From NCBI GenBank assembly GCA_014647935.1, contig BMQD01000010.1:62001-126000 (forward strand): DNA of 64,000 nucleotides. Reading direction: 5' to 3'. How positions within the stretch are numbered: the stretch's first letter is position 1; every line of letters begins with the position of its first letter. A model generated the notes under the pieces. The model was not told the DNA's origin and did not search any database. It saw only the letters and a list, made by a program, of their open reading frames with translations. Origin of the DNA: Planomonospora parontospora. GTDB taxonomy: Bacteria > Actinomycetota > Actinomycetes > Streptosporangiales > Streptosporangiaceae. Below are positions 45,201 to 52,778 of the stretch, in pieces. A program made the position numbers and the translations under genes.

Positions 45201-47908
45201 GGCTGCCCGAGGTAGCCGCGGGCCAGGCGGTCGCCGCCGATGTGGATCTCCCCGGTCATGCCGGGCGGGACCGGGCGCAGGTGCTCGTCCAGCACGTACA
45301 GCCGGACGCCGGGCAGCGGCCCGCCGACCGGCAGGGCCAGCGCGGTCCCTGAGGCTGTCCCGGAAGCGGCGGCGACGGCGTACGTGGCCACGCCGACGGT
45401 GGCCTCGGTGGGCCCGTAGTGGTTGGCCACCTCGGTGTGCCCGGCCAGCTCCCTGGCCCACGACCAGGTGGAGGCCTCGCCGCCGAGGATGAGCAGCCTG
45501 CGCGGGAGCAGCTCGCGGGGGTCGGCTCCGGCGAGCAGGGAGGCGAGGTGGGAGGGGGTCATCTTCAGGTAGTCGGTACGGCCCAGCGTCCCGGCGAGCT
45601 CCTCGACCGGGGCCTGCGGGTCGAGCAGGTGCAGCTCTCCCCCGGTGAGCAGCGACAGGTAGAAGACCGTCACGCCGAAGTCGAAGGAGAGCGACTGGAG
45701 CAGGGTGAAGACCGACCCGGGCTCGACGGCGAAGCGCTCCCGGACCCCGGCCAGGTAGTTCAGCACCTGCCGGTGCTGCACCCCGACGCCCTTGGGCCGC
45801 CCGGTGGTGCCCGAGGTGTAGATCACGTAGGCCAGGTGGTCGGGGGTGGTGCCGGGGTCGTCGAACGCGGTCTCCGTCAGCTCCTCGGCGTCCAGGCAGA
45901 CCACCGGGTGGCCGTCCGGGACCAGACCGCGCCCGGCCGAGGAGGTCAGGACGGCGACCGCCCCGGAGTCGGCGAGCATGTGGGCCAGCCGGTCGCGCGG
46001 CTGCTTGGGGTCGAGCGGGACGTAGGCGCCGCCCGCGGCCAGCACGCCGAGGACGGCGGCGGCCAGGTCGGTGGAGCGGTCGAGCAGGACGCCCACCCGG
46101 ACGTCGGGGCCGACGCCGTACCGCCCGCGCAGCAGCGCGGCGATCGCCCTCGACCGGTGGTCCAGCTCTGCGTAGGTGAGGGAGCCGGGGGCGTCCCCGC
46201 CCGGCGGGACCCCGCCCGGGGAACCGTCCGGAGCCGCGGCCGGAGTGCCGCCGCCGGCCGGTGCGCTGCCGGCGGCCGGTGCGCAGACCACGGCGGTCGC
46301 GTCCGGGGTCAGCACGGCCTGCGCGGCCACGATGTCGCCGAGCAGGCGGTGGCCGGCCGGCTCCGGGTCCGCGGCCGACCCGAAGCCCAGCACGAGGTCC
46401 CGCTCGGCGTCCGAGAGCAGCGACAGCTCCCCCACCGGGGTGTCCGGGGCCGCGACGATCGAGCGCAGCAGCGTCTCGAACCGGGCGGCCAGCCGTTCCA
46501 CGGTCTCCGCGTCGAACAGCGCGGTGCTGTAGGTGAAGTGCCCGGCCAGCCCCTCGGGGGTCTCGAACAGGTACAGCGCCAGGTCGTGGCGGGTGGTCCT
46601 GACCGGCGGGGACAGGTAGGACAGCCGCGGGTCGTCCACTCCGTCGGCGTAGTTCTGCAGGGCGAAGGCGACCTGGGCCAGCGGGGCGCGGCTGACGTCG
46701 CGCTCCACGTTCAGCTCGGTGACCAGGCGGTCGAACGGCAGCTCGGCGTGGGCGAACGCGTCCAGCGCACGCTCCCTGACGCGGCCCAGGAACGCGGTGA
46801 ACGGCGGGTCGCCGTCCAGGTCCGCGCGGAGCACCAGCGTGTTGACGAACATGCCGACGACGCCCTCCAGCTCGGGCAGGCTCCGCCCGGCCACCGGGGA
46901 GCCGACCCCGAAGTCCGTCTGCCCCGAGTGGCGGGCCAGCAGCACCTGGAAGGCCGCCAGCAGCGTCATGTACGGCGTCGCGTTCGCCTCCCGGCCCACG
47001 TCGGCGAGGCGGCGGGTGAGCTCGGCGTCGATCCGGACCGCGAGCGAGGCGCCGTCGTGGCCCTGCTCGGCCGGGCGCGGCCGGTCGGTCGGCAGGTCGA
47101 GCGCGGGCAGCCCGGCCAGCCGCTCGCGCCAGTGGTCGGTCTCGCGGCGCAGGTCCCGCCCGCGCTGCCAGACGGCGTAGTCGCCGTAGCCGACCGGCGG
47201 GGGCGGGAGGGCCTCGCCGTCGTACAGGGCGAGCAGTTCCCGGAGGACGATGTCGTAGGACCAGCCGTCGACGACCGCGTGGTGCGCGGCCACCAGCAGC
47301 ACGTGGTCGTCCGGGGCGATCCGGGCCAGGACCGCGCGGAGCAGCGGACCGCGCTCCAGGTCGAACGGCACGGCCAGCTCGGCGTCGAACAGCTCCAGCG
47401 CCGCGTCCTGGTCCGCGACCTCGGCGACGTCCAGCCGGACCGGACCGGAGTCGTCGATCACCAGCTCGGGGACGCCGTCCTCGGTGGTGGGGAAGCGCAT
47501 CCGCAGCGCCTCGTGGCGGGCGGCGACCGCCGCCAGGGCCCGGCGCAGGGCCGCTTCGTCCAGCGCGCAGCGCAGCCGCACCACGGCGGGGACGGTGTAG
47601 GCGGTCAGGCCCGGCCGGTACTGCTCCAGGAACCACAGGCGCTCCTGGGCGTGGGAGAGCGGCGGGACCGTGCCGGGCGGGCGCGGGACGACGGCGCGGG
47701 TCTCCTCCCGCCGCCGCAGCCGCCGGGCGAGCAGCACCCGCTTGGCGTCCGACAGTTCCGGTGGCGCGGACGGCGCGGAGGGCACAGGCGGCGCGGCGGG
47801 CGCAGGCGGTGCCGGGGCCGGTACGGCCTGCACGGACGGAGCCGGTACGGCCTGCGCGGACGGTGTCGGGGCCGATGCGGCCGGCGTGGTCGAGGTGGTC
47901 TCGGTCAT
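42251..47908 (-). CDS. NRPS module (C-A-T-TE) fused to an MFS transporter
   Basis: 1885 residues in one open frame. The order is: Ala/Pro-rich head (1-55), C domain (80-495) with HHAVVDG (H209, H210, D214), A domain (525-1030) with YTSGTTGRPKG (697-707) and YRTGD, T domain with S1082 in LGGHSL, TE (1140-1380), linker, and a 12-helix-type MFS transporter (1429-1850, beginning KRFGAVAAGQLVSIIGSSLTEF, with the loop DRHDRRR). The TE has Cys1215 in YGHCGLG where Ser is usual; D1330 and H1360 complete the triad. Binding-pocket residues read D743-F744-T747-K782-I807-G809-H830-V838-G839-K1025, closest to known Asp codes. It is the last gene of the leftward operon and overlaps E2 by four bases. It probably extends, releases and perhaps exports the product. 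Confidence 0.93.
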   Translation of the reverse strand: MTETTSTTPAASAPTPSAQAVPAPSVQAVPAPAPPAPAAPPVPSAPSAPPELSDAKRVLLARRLRRREETRAVVPRPPGTVPPLSHAQERLWFLEQYRPGLTAYTVPAVVRLRCALDEAALRRALAAVAARHEALRMRFPTTEDGVPELVIDDSGPVRLDVAEVADQDAALELFDAELAVPFDLERGPLLRAVLARIAPDDHVLLVAAHHAVVDGWSYDIVLRELLALYDGEALPPPPVGYGDYAVWQRGRDLRRETDHWRERLAGLPALDLPTDRPRPAEQGHDGASLAVRIDAELTRRLADVGREANATPYMTLLAAFQVLLARHSGQTDFGVGSPVAGRSLPELEGVVGMFVNTLVLRADLDGDPPFTAFLGRVRERALDAFAHAELPFDRLVTELNVERDVSRAPLAQVAFALQNYADGVDDPRLSYLSPPVRTTRHDLALYLFETPEGLAGHFTYSTALFDAETVERLAARFETLLRSIVAAPDTPVGELSLLSDAERDLVLGFGSAADPEPAGHRLLGDIVAAQAVLTPDATAVVCAPAAGSAPAGGGTPAAAPDGSPGGVPPGGDAPGSLTYAELDHRSRAIAALLRGRYGVGPDVRVGVLLDRSTDLAAAVLGVLAAGGAYVPLDPKQPRDRLAHMLADSGAVAVLTSSAGRGLVPDGHPVVCLDAEELTETAFDDPGTTPDHLAYVIYTSGTTGRPKGVGVQHRQVLNYLAGVRERFAVEPGSVFTLLQSLSFDFGVTVFYLSLLTGGELHLLDPQAPVEELAGTLGRTDYLKMTPSHLASLLAGADPRELLPRRLLILGGEASTWSWARELAGHTEVANHYGPTEATVGVATYAVAAASGTASGTALALPVGGPLPGVRLYVLDEHLRPVPPGMTGEIHIGGDRLARGYLGQPGLTADRFLPDPYGAPGARMYRTGDLGRWLPTGELCFLGRRDLQVKVRGYRVELPEIESVLTGLAGIEQAVVELRADRLVGYLVGERTPVGELRARLADRLPEYMVPGRFVWLDELPLKSHGKVDRALLPDPGDERPDQEGGFTPPQTPLEEGIAQVWAEVLGLTRVGALDDFFDLGGHSLLAAQVVARLRRVLPDGGRRIGILDLFKHRTVRGLAGLAETAAGGPRALLHRLTPARNATTTLVCVPYNGGSAAVYQPLADALPQDWALHAVAVPGQELGLAEETRPVAEVAEGCAAEILAGIRGPVVLYGHCGLGVMLTVEIARRLEAAGRPVEAVYLGGIFPFARPSSLLGRITDLADRFRSDQAWANALRAAGLDVDELSREELKMIIDNRREGTRETERYFTRLLAEGVEPLRAPIVSVVGERDPATEFYQERYPEWHLLSGSAALVVLDEAGHFYLKYRAGELAAIVTAVHPAVASGDTAALGRTDHSTWWLEGVSRRSPVVPDGPIASASPAVSAGSAPSMKRFGAVAAGQLVSIIGSSLTEFAVPLWIYVTTGSLVDFALFSVLALLPGMLVSPLAGALVDRHDRRRVMLAGDVGAFGTQLALGVLLWTGNLQIWHVYPLLAVLSVALAFQRLAYNSAIPQLVPKRFLGHANGVVQMVTGTAQLVVPLVAVGLMAVIGLEGILVVDVVSYVFAITVLLLVRFPKTMAWRRRESLTAEMVEGWRFSWGNPWFRGMLLFFVVLNVFLSPLFLLVSPLVLGFATLDDVGRVAFCGGLGVLLGGLVMTVWGGPRRLRMRGVLLATLALGAFCLLTGVREDLVVIAVGAFGMSFWLTVLNGVYATIVQVKVPQRFHGRVMALNQLVAWSTLPIGFGLVAPYGTALFEPLLLPGGPLAGTVGAVIGTGEGRGIGLMYVLFAVAIAVTALVAMRTRTLSRFDSDMPDALPDDLVGLQAVRGRVEPAGAVEPAERAPAVSALRR

Positions 47909-49266
47909 TCGATCTCCCGGCGGAGGGCGGCCAGGAACAGTGCGGCGTCCCGGCCGTTGACGAGGCGGTGGTCATAGGCCAGGCCGATGTCGGCGACGGT
48001 CCGCACCGTCACCGAGCCGTCGGCGGCCAGGACGGTCTCCGGCCGCGGGGAGGTCACCGCGAGGGCGGCGGACGTGCCGGGCAGGACGATCGGGACGGCG
48101 AGGATCACGTCGGCGTCGGTGTGCAGGGTGACCGTGATGTTCGCCCCGGTCAGGTCCTGCTCCCGGAAGCCGCCGGACGCGGCGGCCAGCCGGTGGCGCA
48201 TCAGCGTCGCGGCGATCTCCCGCAGGGTGCCGGTCTCACGGACGACCGGCACGTACAGGCCCTCGCCCAGGTCGAAGGTGACCCCGACGCGGGGGGCGGC
48301 GGAGAGCCGGACGACCGGCCCCGCCGGGCCGGGCGGGCCCCCGGCCGTGCCTCCGGCGTTCTCGGCCGTGTCGTCCACCGAGGCGAACAGCAGCGGGAAC
48401 CTCCCGTGCAGCCCGGCCACCGCCTGCACGAACAGCTCGGGCAGCCCGACCGGCCTGCGCACCTCGCGGGTGAGCGCGCCCGCCCGCTCCAGGGCCCGGC
48501 CGACGTCGAAGCGCATCACGGTGTACGCGGCCGGGACCGTCCGGTGGGAGAGGGTGACGGCGCGCGCCACGGCCCGCTGCACCTTCGACAGCTCGTGCCG
48601 CCCGGCCGCGTCCTCCTCCCCACCGGGGCGCGCGGTGCCCGGGACGTTCCCGTCCCCGGGAGCACGCGTGTTCCCGGTGTCCTTCCCCTCCGCGCGATCA
48701 CGGGCGTCCCCGGTGTCCTTCCCGTCCCCGGGATCACGCGTACCGGCGAGGCGTTCGACGTCCACCCGGCGGACCAGGGGCAGTCCCAGCGCCAGCACCT
48801 GTTCCTCGGGGACGCCCAGTTCCTCCATGGCGGCCCGGGCCGGGCCGGTGATCAGGGAGGCGGCGACCGTACCCGGCGGCCCGTCCCCGGCCGGAGAGCC
48901 CGCGAACGCCCCGACCGCGACACCGGCCGCCCCCGGCACGGCGGGGGTCTCCGCGGTCCCGGCGGACGGCGCAGACGAGGATCCGGCGGTCCCGGCGGAC
49001 GGCGCAGATGGGGACCCGCCGGTTCCCGCCGGATCCCCAGAGACGACGCGGGCCAGCACGGCGCCCGGGGCGACCCAGGCGTCCTTGGCCGCGACGTGGA
49101 CCAGCCGACCGGAGACGGCCGCCTCGATCTCGTCGGCGGCCTTGGAGGTCTCCAGCACCGCCACCGCCTCACCGGCGCGCACCGGCTCGCCGTCGCCGAC
49201 GAGCCACTCCACGACCAGGTACTCGGTGTCCTGGTTGTTCAGCTTGGGAACGAGGACGTCAGCCAC
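47905..49266 (-). CDS. 2-oxoacid dehydrogenase E2 (lipoyl acyltransferase)
   Basis: 453 residues. The lipoyl domain (1-78) has K42 in VLETSKAADEIEA. A Pro/Ala/Gly/Ser linker follows. A degenerate peripheral-subunit-binding segment (ARAAMEELGVPEEQVLALGLPLVRRVDVERLAG) comes next. The catalytic domain (about 215-453) ends with AYDHRLVNGRDAALFLAALRREIE. The active His is about 433; the usual Asp of DHRxxDG is Asn here. It should pass an acyl group from E1 through lipoate to CoA or, in this context, to a carrier protein. It overlaps E1 beta by eight bases and the NRPS by four. No E3 gene is in the window. Confidence 0.92.
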   Translation of the reverse strand: MADVLVPKLNNQDTEYLVVEWLVGDGEPVRAGEAVAVLETSKAADEIEAAVSGRLVHVAAKDAWVAPGAVLARVVSGDPAGTGGSPSAPSAGTAGSSSAPSAGTAETPAVPGAAGVAVGAFAGSPAGDGPPGTVAASLITGPARAAMEELGVPEEQVLALGLPLVRRVDVERLAGTRDPGDGKDTGDARDRAEGKDTGNTRAPGDGNVPGTARPGGEEDAAGRHELSKVQRAVARAVTLSHRTVPAAYTVMRFDVGRALERAGALTREVRRPVGLPELFVQAVAGLHGRFPLLFASVDDTAENAGGTAGGPPGPAGPVVRLSAAPRVGVTFDLGEGLYVPVVRETGTLREIAATLMRHRLAAASGGFREQDLTGANITVTLHTDADVILAVPIVLPGTSAALAVTSPRPETVLAADGSVTVRTVADIGLAYDHRLVNGRDAALFLAALRREIE

Positions 49267-50257
49267 GCAGGGCCTCCCGTACGGCGCGGTGGATCGCGGA
49301 CTCGCTGAGCAGGACCTCCCGCTCCAGGTGGGCGGCGGTGGGGATCACCGAGGCCCGGGAGCAGACCAGCCGGACGGGTCCCCGCAGCCGGTCCCAGACC
49401 CGCTGGTGGACCAGGTGGGCGACCTCGCTCCCCCAGGTGCCGCCGGCGGTGCCCTCCTCGGCGACCAGCACGACCCCGCCGAGGTGCGGCAGCAGCGCCT
49501 CGACGTCCAGCGGGTACAGCCGGGACGGCACCAGCAGCCGGCAGGAGACCTCCTCCTCCAGCAGCAGCGACCGCATCGCCCCCAGCGCCCGGTGCGCCGT
49601 CCCGCCCGGCGCGACGATCACGCAGTCGGGGCGGGCGGCGAGTTCGGGCACGTCCGGGTCCACCACGGCCAGGTCGCCGTCGCGGCGCACCCGGAACAGC
49701 GGGTCGGCCAGTCCCGTCGGGCGGGTGTAGAGGATCTTGTCCTCGAAGAACAGGCACGGTTCGCCCCGGTCCACCATGGCCGCGAGCACCTCGCGGTTGT
49801 CGTGGAAGGGCGACATCTCGTACAGCGCCAGGCCCGGCATGCCGACGAAGTGCTTCTGCAGGCTCTGGCTGTGCGTGGGGCCGTAGCCCCGGCCGCCGCC
49901 GGTGGGGCAGCGCACGACCATCCGCAGCGGCAGGCGCGAGCCGTACATCGACACCGACTTGGCGGCGAAGTTGCACAGCTGGTCGAAGGCGAGCGCGGCG
50001 AAGTCACCGAACATGATCTCGGCCACCGCGGTGTTGCCGGTCAGCGCGAGCCCGGCCGCGACGCCGGTGAGCGCGCCCTCGCTGATCGGGGTGGTGATCA
50101 CCCTGCCGGGGAAGCGGGTGGACAGACCTTTGGTGATCTTGAAGGCGCCGCCGTACGGGTCGAGGACGTCCTCGCCCAGCACGTACGCCGCGGGATCGTC
50201 GGCGAGCAGCCCGTGCAGGGCGGCGTTGAGGTTCTCGGCTACGCGCACGGCGACCAC
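49259..50257 (-). CDS. 2-oxoacid dehydrogenase E1 beta subunit
   Basis: 332 residues of the transketolase-like pyrimidine-binding plus C-terminal domains. Typical are YVLGEDVLDPYGGAFKITKGLS, RVITTPISEGALTGVAAGLA (catalytic Glu), MFGDFAALAFDQLCNFAAK, VRCPTGGGRGYGPTHSQS and the C-terminal VVLVAEEGTAGGTWGSEV. With the alpha subunit it forms the ThDP-dependent E1 enzyme. The GDFAALAFDQL pattern fits pyruvate/acetoin/branched-chain types; substrate cannot be read directly. It overlaps the alpha gene by 19 bases and the E2 gene by eight. Confidence 0.94.
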   Translation of the reverse strand: MVAVRVAENLNAALHGLLADDPAAYVLGEDVLDPYGGAFKITKGLSTRFPGRVITTPISEGALTGVAAGLALTGNTAVAEIMFGDFAALAFDQLCNFAAKSVSMYGSRLPLRMVVRCPTGGGRGYGPTHSQSLQKHFVGMPGLALYEMSPFHDNREVLAAMVDRGEPCLFFEDKILYTRPTGLADPLFRVRRDGDLAVVDPDVPELAARPDCVIVAPGGTAHRALGAMRSLLLEEEVSCRLLVPSRLYPLDVEALLPHLGGVVLVAEEGTAGGTWGSEVAHLVHQRVWDRLRGPVRLVCSRASVIPTAAHLEREVLLSESAIHRAVREALRG

Positions 50258-51177
50258 CTCGACGGCGGCCGGGCGGAGACCTCCGCGACGACGCCCTCGA
50301 CCAGCGCCCTGGCGCGGGCGTCGAGCGGGTGGAAGTGGTCGGGATGGTCGTGGGCGTAGCGGTCGTACCAGTCGTGCTCCCGGGCCGCGCGGACCGCCTC
50401 GGGCGGGCGGGTGTCGTCGCCCTTGCTGTGCGGGCCGAGCCGGTGGGTACGGAACTCCACCACCAGCGGCCGGCCGCTCCGCACTCCGGCGACCAGCGGC
50501 TCCAGGGCGGGGCGGATCTCGTTGACGTCGGCGGAGACGACCAGGTGGTGGCCGATCCCGAACGCCGCGGCCCGCCCGGCGATGGTCCCGGCGAGCTGCG
50601 CGCCGGTGGGCGTGGACTGGGCGATGCCGTTGTTCTCCACCACCACCAGCAGCGGCAGGTCCCAGAGCGCGGCCAGGTTCAGCGCCTCGTAGACCGCGCC
50701 CTCGCCCCAGGTGCCGTCGCCGATGTGGACGCAGGCCAGCGTCCCCGGCTCGGTGCGCCGCAGGTGCAGGGCCACCCCGGCGGCGACCGGCAGGCTCTCC
50801 CCCTGCACGCCCGTGGACAGGTAGCGGTCGCGGTGCAGGTGCTGGCTGCCGCCCACGCCGCCGCAGACCGCGCCCTCCCTGCCCATGATCTCCGCCAGCA
50901 GCCCGTGCGCGTCGCCGAACCGGGCCAGGTAGTGGCCGTGGCCGCGGTGGTTGCTGAACACGAAGTCGCCGGGTCCCAGCAGGGGGCGCAGCGCCACCGG
51001 CACGTACTCCTGGCCCAGGCAGGTGTGGGTGGTGCCGTTCAGCTCGCCGGCGCCGTACAGCCGGAGCAGCTCCAGCTCGAAGTGCCGGATCAGCAGGAGC
51101 AGCGCGAGGTCGTCGTCGGCCAGCCGGGAGAGCCGTGCCGGGCTCGTCGCCGGGGCGGGGGCGAGGGTCTCAGTCAT
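50239..51177 (-). CDS. 2-oxoacid dehydrogenase E1 alpha subunit
   Basis: 312 residues. The ThDP motif is IGDGTWGEGAVYEALNLAALWDLPLLVVVENNG. GQEYVPVALRPLLGPGDFVFSNHRGHGHYLA and GVGGSQHLH are further family hallmarks, and HRLGPHSKGDDTR is the phosphorylation-loop type region. It is shorter than human-type E1 alpha, as in actinobacterial acetoin/pyruvate enzymes. The start ATG at 51177 is created by a 13-base repeat array that also carries the stop of the preceding carrier protein. No Shine-Dalgarno is seen, so translation is probably coupled. Confidence 0.94.
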   Translation of the reverse strand: MTETLAPAPATSPARLSRLADDDLALLLLIRHFELELLRLYGAGELNGTTHTCLGQEYVPVALRPLLGPGDFVFSNHRGHGHYLARFGDAHGLLAEIMGREGAVCGGVGGSQHLHRDRYLSTGVQGESLPVAAGVALHLRRTEPGTLACVHIGDGTWGEGAVYEALNLAALWDLPLLVVVENNGIAQSTPTGAQLAGTIAGRAAAFGIGHHLVVSADVNEIRPALEPLVAGVRSGRPLVVEFRTHRLGPHSKGDDTRPPEAVRAAREHDWYDRYAHDHPDHFHPLDARARALVEGVVAEVSARPPSRWSPCA

Positions 51178-51212
51178 CGGTCTCAGTCATCGGTCCCGGT
51201 CATCGGTCTCGG
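51166..51212. repeat. 13-base array joining carrier-protein stop and E1 alpha start
   Basis: Three perfect-length units (TCATCGGTCTCAG at 51174, TCATCGGTCCCGG at 51187, TCATCGGTCTCGG at 51200) plus a partial one before. On the minus strand the unit holds GATGA, which supplies both the carrier-protein stop (51200-51202) and the ATG of E1 alpha (51177). Confidence 0.85.
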
Positions 51213-51439
51213 TCGCCGCCGAGGATCGCGACGATCCCGGCGATGGTGGGGTTGTCGAAGAAGTCGTCCAGCTCGACGTCGACGCCGAGGCGCTTGCGCA
51301 TCCGGACGATGATCTGGGTGATGGTCAGGGAGTGCCCGCCGAGGTCGAAGACGTCGTCGTGGTCGTCGATCGGCGAGATGCCCAGGACCTCCTCCCAGAT
51401 CTCCCGGATCTGCTCGTTGAGGGTGGTGACGGAAGCCAT
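51200..51439 (-). CDS. Stand-alone acyl/peptidyl carrier protein
   Basis: 79 residues. The phosphopantetheine site is S37 in VFDLGGHSLTITQ. The four-helix pattern is complete (NEQIREIWEEVLGISPIDDHDD, IIVRMRKRLGVDVELDDFFDNPTIAGIVAIL). The LGGHSL core is of the peptidyl-carrier type used by NRPS. It sits between the condensation gene and E1 alpha, so it is the natural acceptor of either the acyl-AMP ligase product or the acyl group formed by E1/E2. Confidence 0.95.
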   Translation of the reverse strand: MASVTTLNEQIREIWEEVLGISPIDDHDDVFDLGGHSLTITQIIVRMRKRLGVDVELDDFFDNPTIAGIVAILGGDRDR

Positions 51440-51509
51440 CTCGTTCTCCAGGTGGTCGTACGGCGCCCCGCCGGCGGTCCGGCGGGGCGCGGGGGTCGGC
51501 GGCGGGCGT

Positions 51510-52778
51510 TCAGCGGGGGGCCGCCAGGTCGCGCAGGCGCAGGCCGGGGTCGCGGCCGGCCCGTTCCAGCAGCAGGCGCAGGTCGTCGGCGACCGGGCGG
51601 GCCTCCGGCAGCTCTGCGGGGTCGTGGCGCAGGGCGACGGCCAGGCCGTCCGGCCCGTCCGCGCACTGCAGGTGGAGCGCCCCCCGGACGGAGCCGTTGG
51701 GGACCGTCCGGTCCACCGCGCAGTCCAGGCCGGCGAAGACCGGGTCCGGGAGGGTCCGGGCGCGGTAGCTGACCGAGACCGGCGCCAGCGCGGCGTGCGG
51801 CCGCAGGCGGGGCAGGGCCCGGCTCAGCGGGACCCGGCGGAACCGGTAGACCTCCCGCAGCCCGGCGCGCAGCCTTGCGGCGAACCCGCCGAAGGTCTCC
51901 TCCGGTCCCGGCCGCGAGGCGACCGGCAGCTCGTTGACGAACACGCCGACGTGCCCGGCGGCCTCGGCGGGCCGGGTGGACAGGTCGACCGCCGTGGTGA
52001 CGCCGTCGTTGCCGTACCCGGCCAGCAGGGTGTGCAGCGCGGCGAGCAGCGTCTCGAACCGGGTCAGCCCGGCGACGGGCGCGAGGTCCGCGCGGAAGCG
52101 GAGCGTACGGCCCGCGGCCGCCCGCCGGGAGCGCAGCGCCCGGCCGCGCACCACCGTCTCACCGGGCTCGCGCCAGTGCCCGGCCCAGAACTCCCGGGCG
52201 GCCGGCAGCTCCGCGGCGACCCGCTCGCGTTCGGCCCGGCCGTGGTCGAGCGCGGGCGGCGGCGCGGGGCGCCCGCCGTTGTACAGCGCGGCGAGATCGG
52301 CTGCCAGGACGTCCTTGGAGTGCCCGTCGAAGACCAGGTGGTGGGCGACGAACGCCAGGGTGTGCCGTCCGGGGCCGGTCCGGTACAGGGTGAAACGGGC
52401 CAGCGGCCCGCCGTCCACGTCGAACGGGGCGAAGACCTCCTCGCGTACGGCCTCGGGCCAGTCGTCCGGTTCCCCTTCGATCGGCCCGTCCGCGGGCCGG
52501 CGCCGTACCGGCACCGGGGCGCCGGGGACGAGCCGGAGCCCGCCGCCCGTCTCGGCCACGACGGAGCCCAGCGCCGGGTGCCGCTCCACGACCGCGGCGC
52601 AGGCCGCCGTGAGGGCGTCCGCGTCCAGGTCGCCGCGGAGGTGGACGAGGAGCGGCATGTGGTAGGCCGTGCCCGCCCCCGTGGTCTGCTCGGTCACCCA
52701 CATGCCCTGCTGGAGGAAGGTGGCCTCGGCTTCCCCCGGTGCGGTCCGGGGCGGCGGGTCCGGCCGGGCGGCGCTCAC
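51510..52778 (-). CDS. Stand-alone condensation-domain protein
   Basis: 422 residues from a GTG at 52778 that overlaps the stop of the ligase gene (GTGA). The active site HHLVFDG is intact (H146, H147, D151, G152). Other C-domain segments are TFLQQGMWV, VDLSTRPAEAAGHVGVFVNELPV and VPLSRALPRLRP. Free-standing C domains join substrates carried on separate carrier proteins. It can couple an acyl chain or building block on the 51200 carrier to an amino acid on one of the NRPS modules, but the donor and acceptor cannot be read from sequence. Confidence 0.9.
   Translation of the reverse strand: MSAARPDPPPRTAPGEAEATFLQQGMWVTEQTTGAGTAYHMPLLVHLRGDLDADALTAACAAVVERHPALGSVVAETGGGLRLVPGAPVPVRRRPADGPIEGEPDDWPEAVREEVFAPFDVDGGPLARFTLYRTGPGRHTLAFVAHHLVFDGHSKDVLAADLAALYNGGRPAPPPALDHGRAERERVAAELPAAREFWAGHWREPGETVVRGRALRSRRAAAGRTLRFRADLAPVAGLTRFETLLAALHTLLAGYGNDGVTTAVDLSTRPAEAAGHVGVFVNELPVASRPGPEETFGGFAARLRAGLREVYRFRRVPLSRALPRLRPHAALAPVSVSYRARTLPDPVFAGLDCAVDRTVPNGSVRGALHLQCADGPDGLAVALRHDPAELPEARPVADDLRLLLERAGRDPGLRLRDLAAPR

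Noticed and set aside
42474-47975. A second leftward frame of over 1800 codons within the NRPS-MFS gene
   Set aside because: It is a shifted-frame shadow: the translation is Arg/Pro/Gly/Ala-rich with no domain motif.
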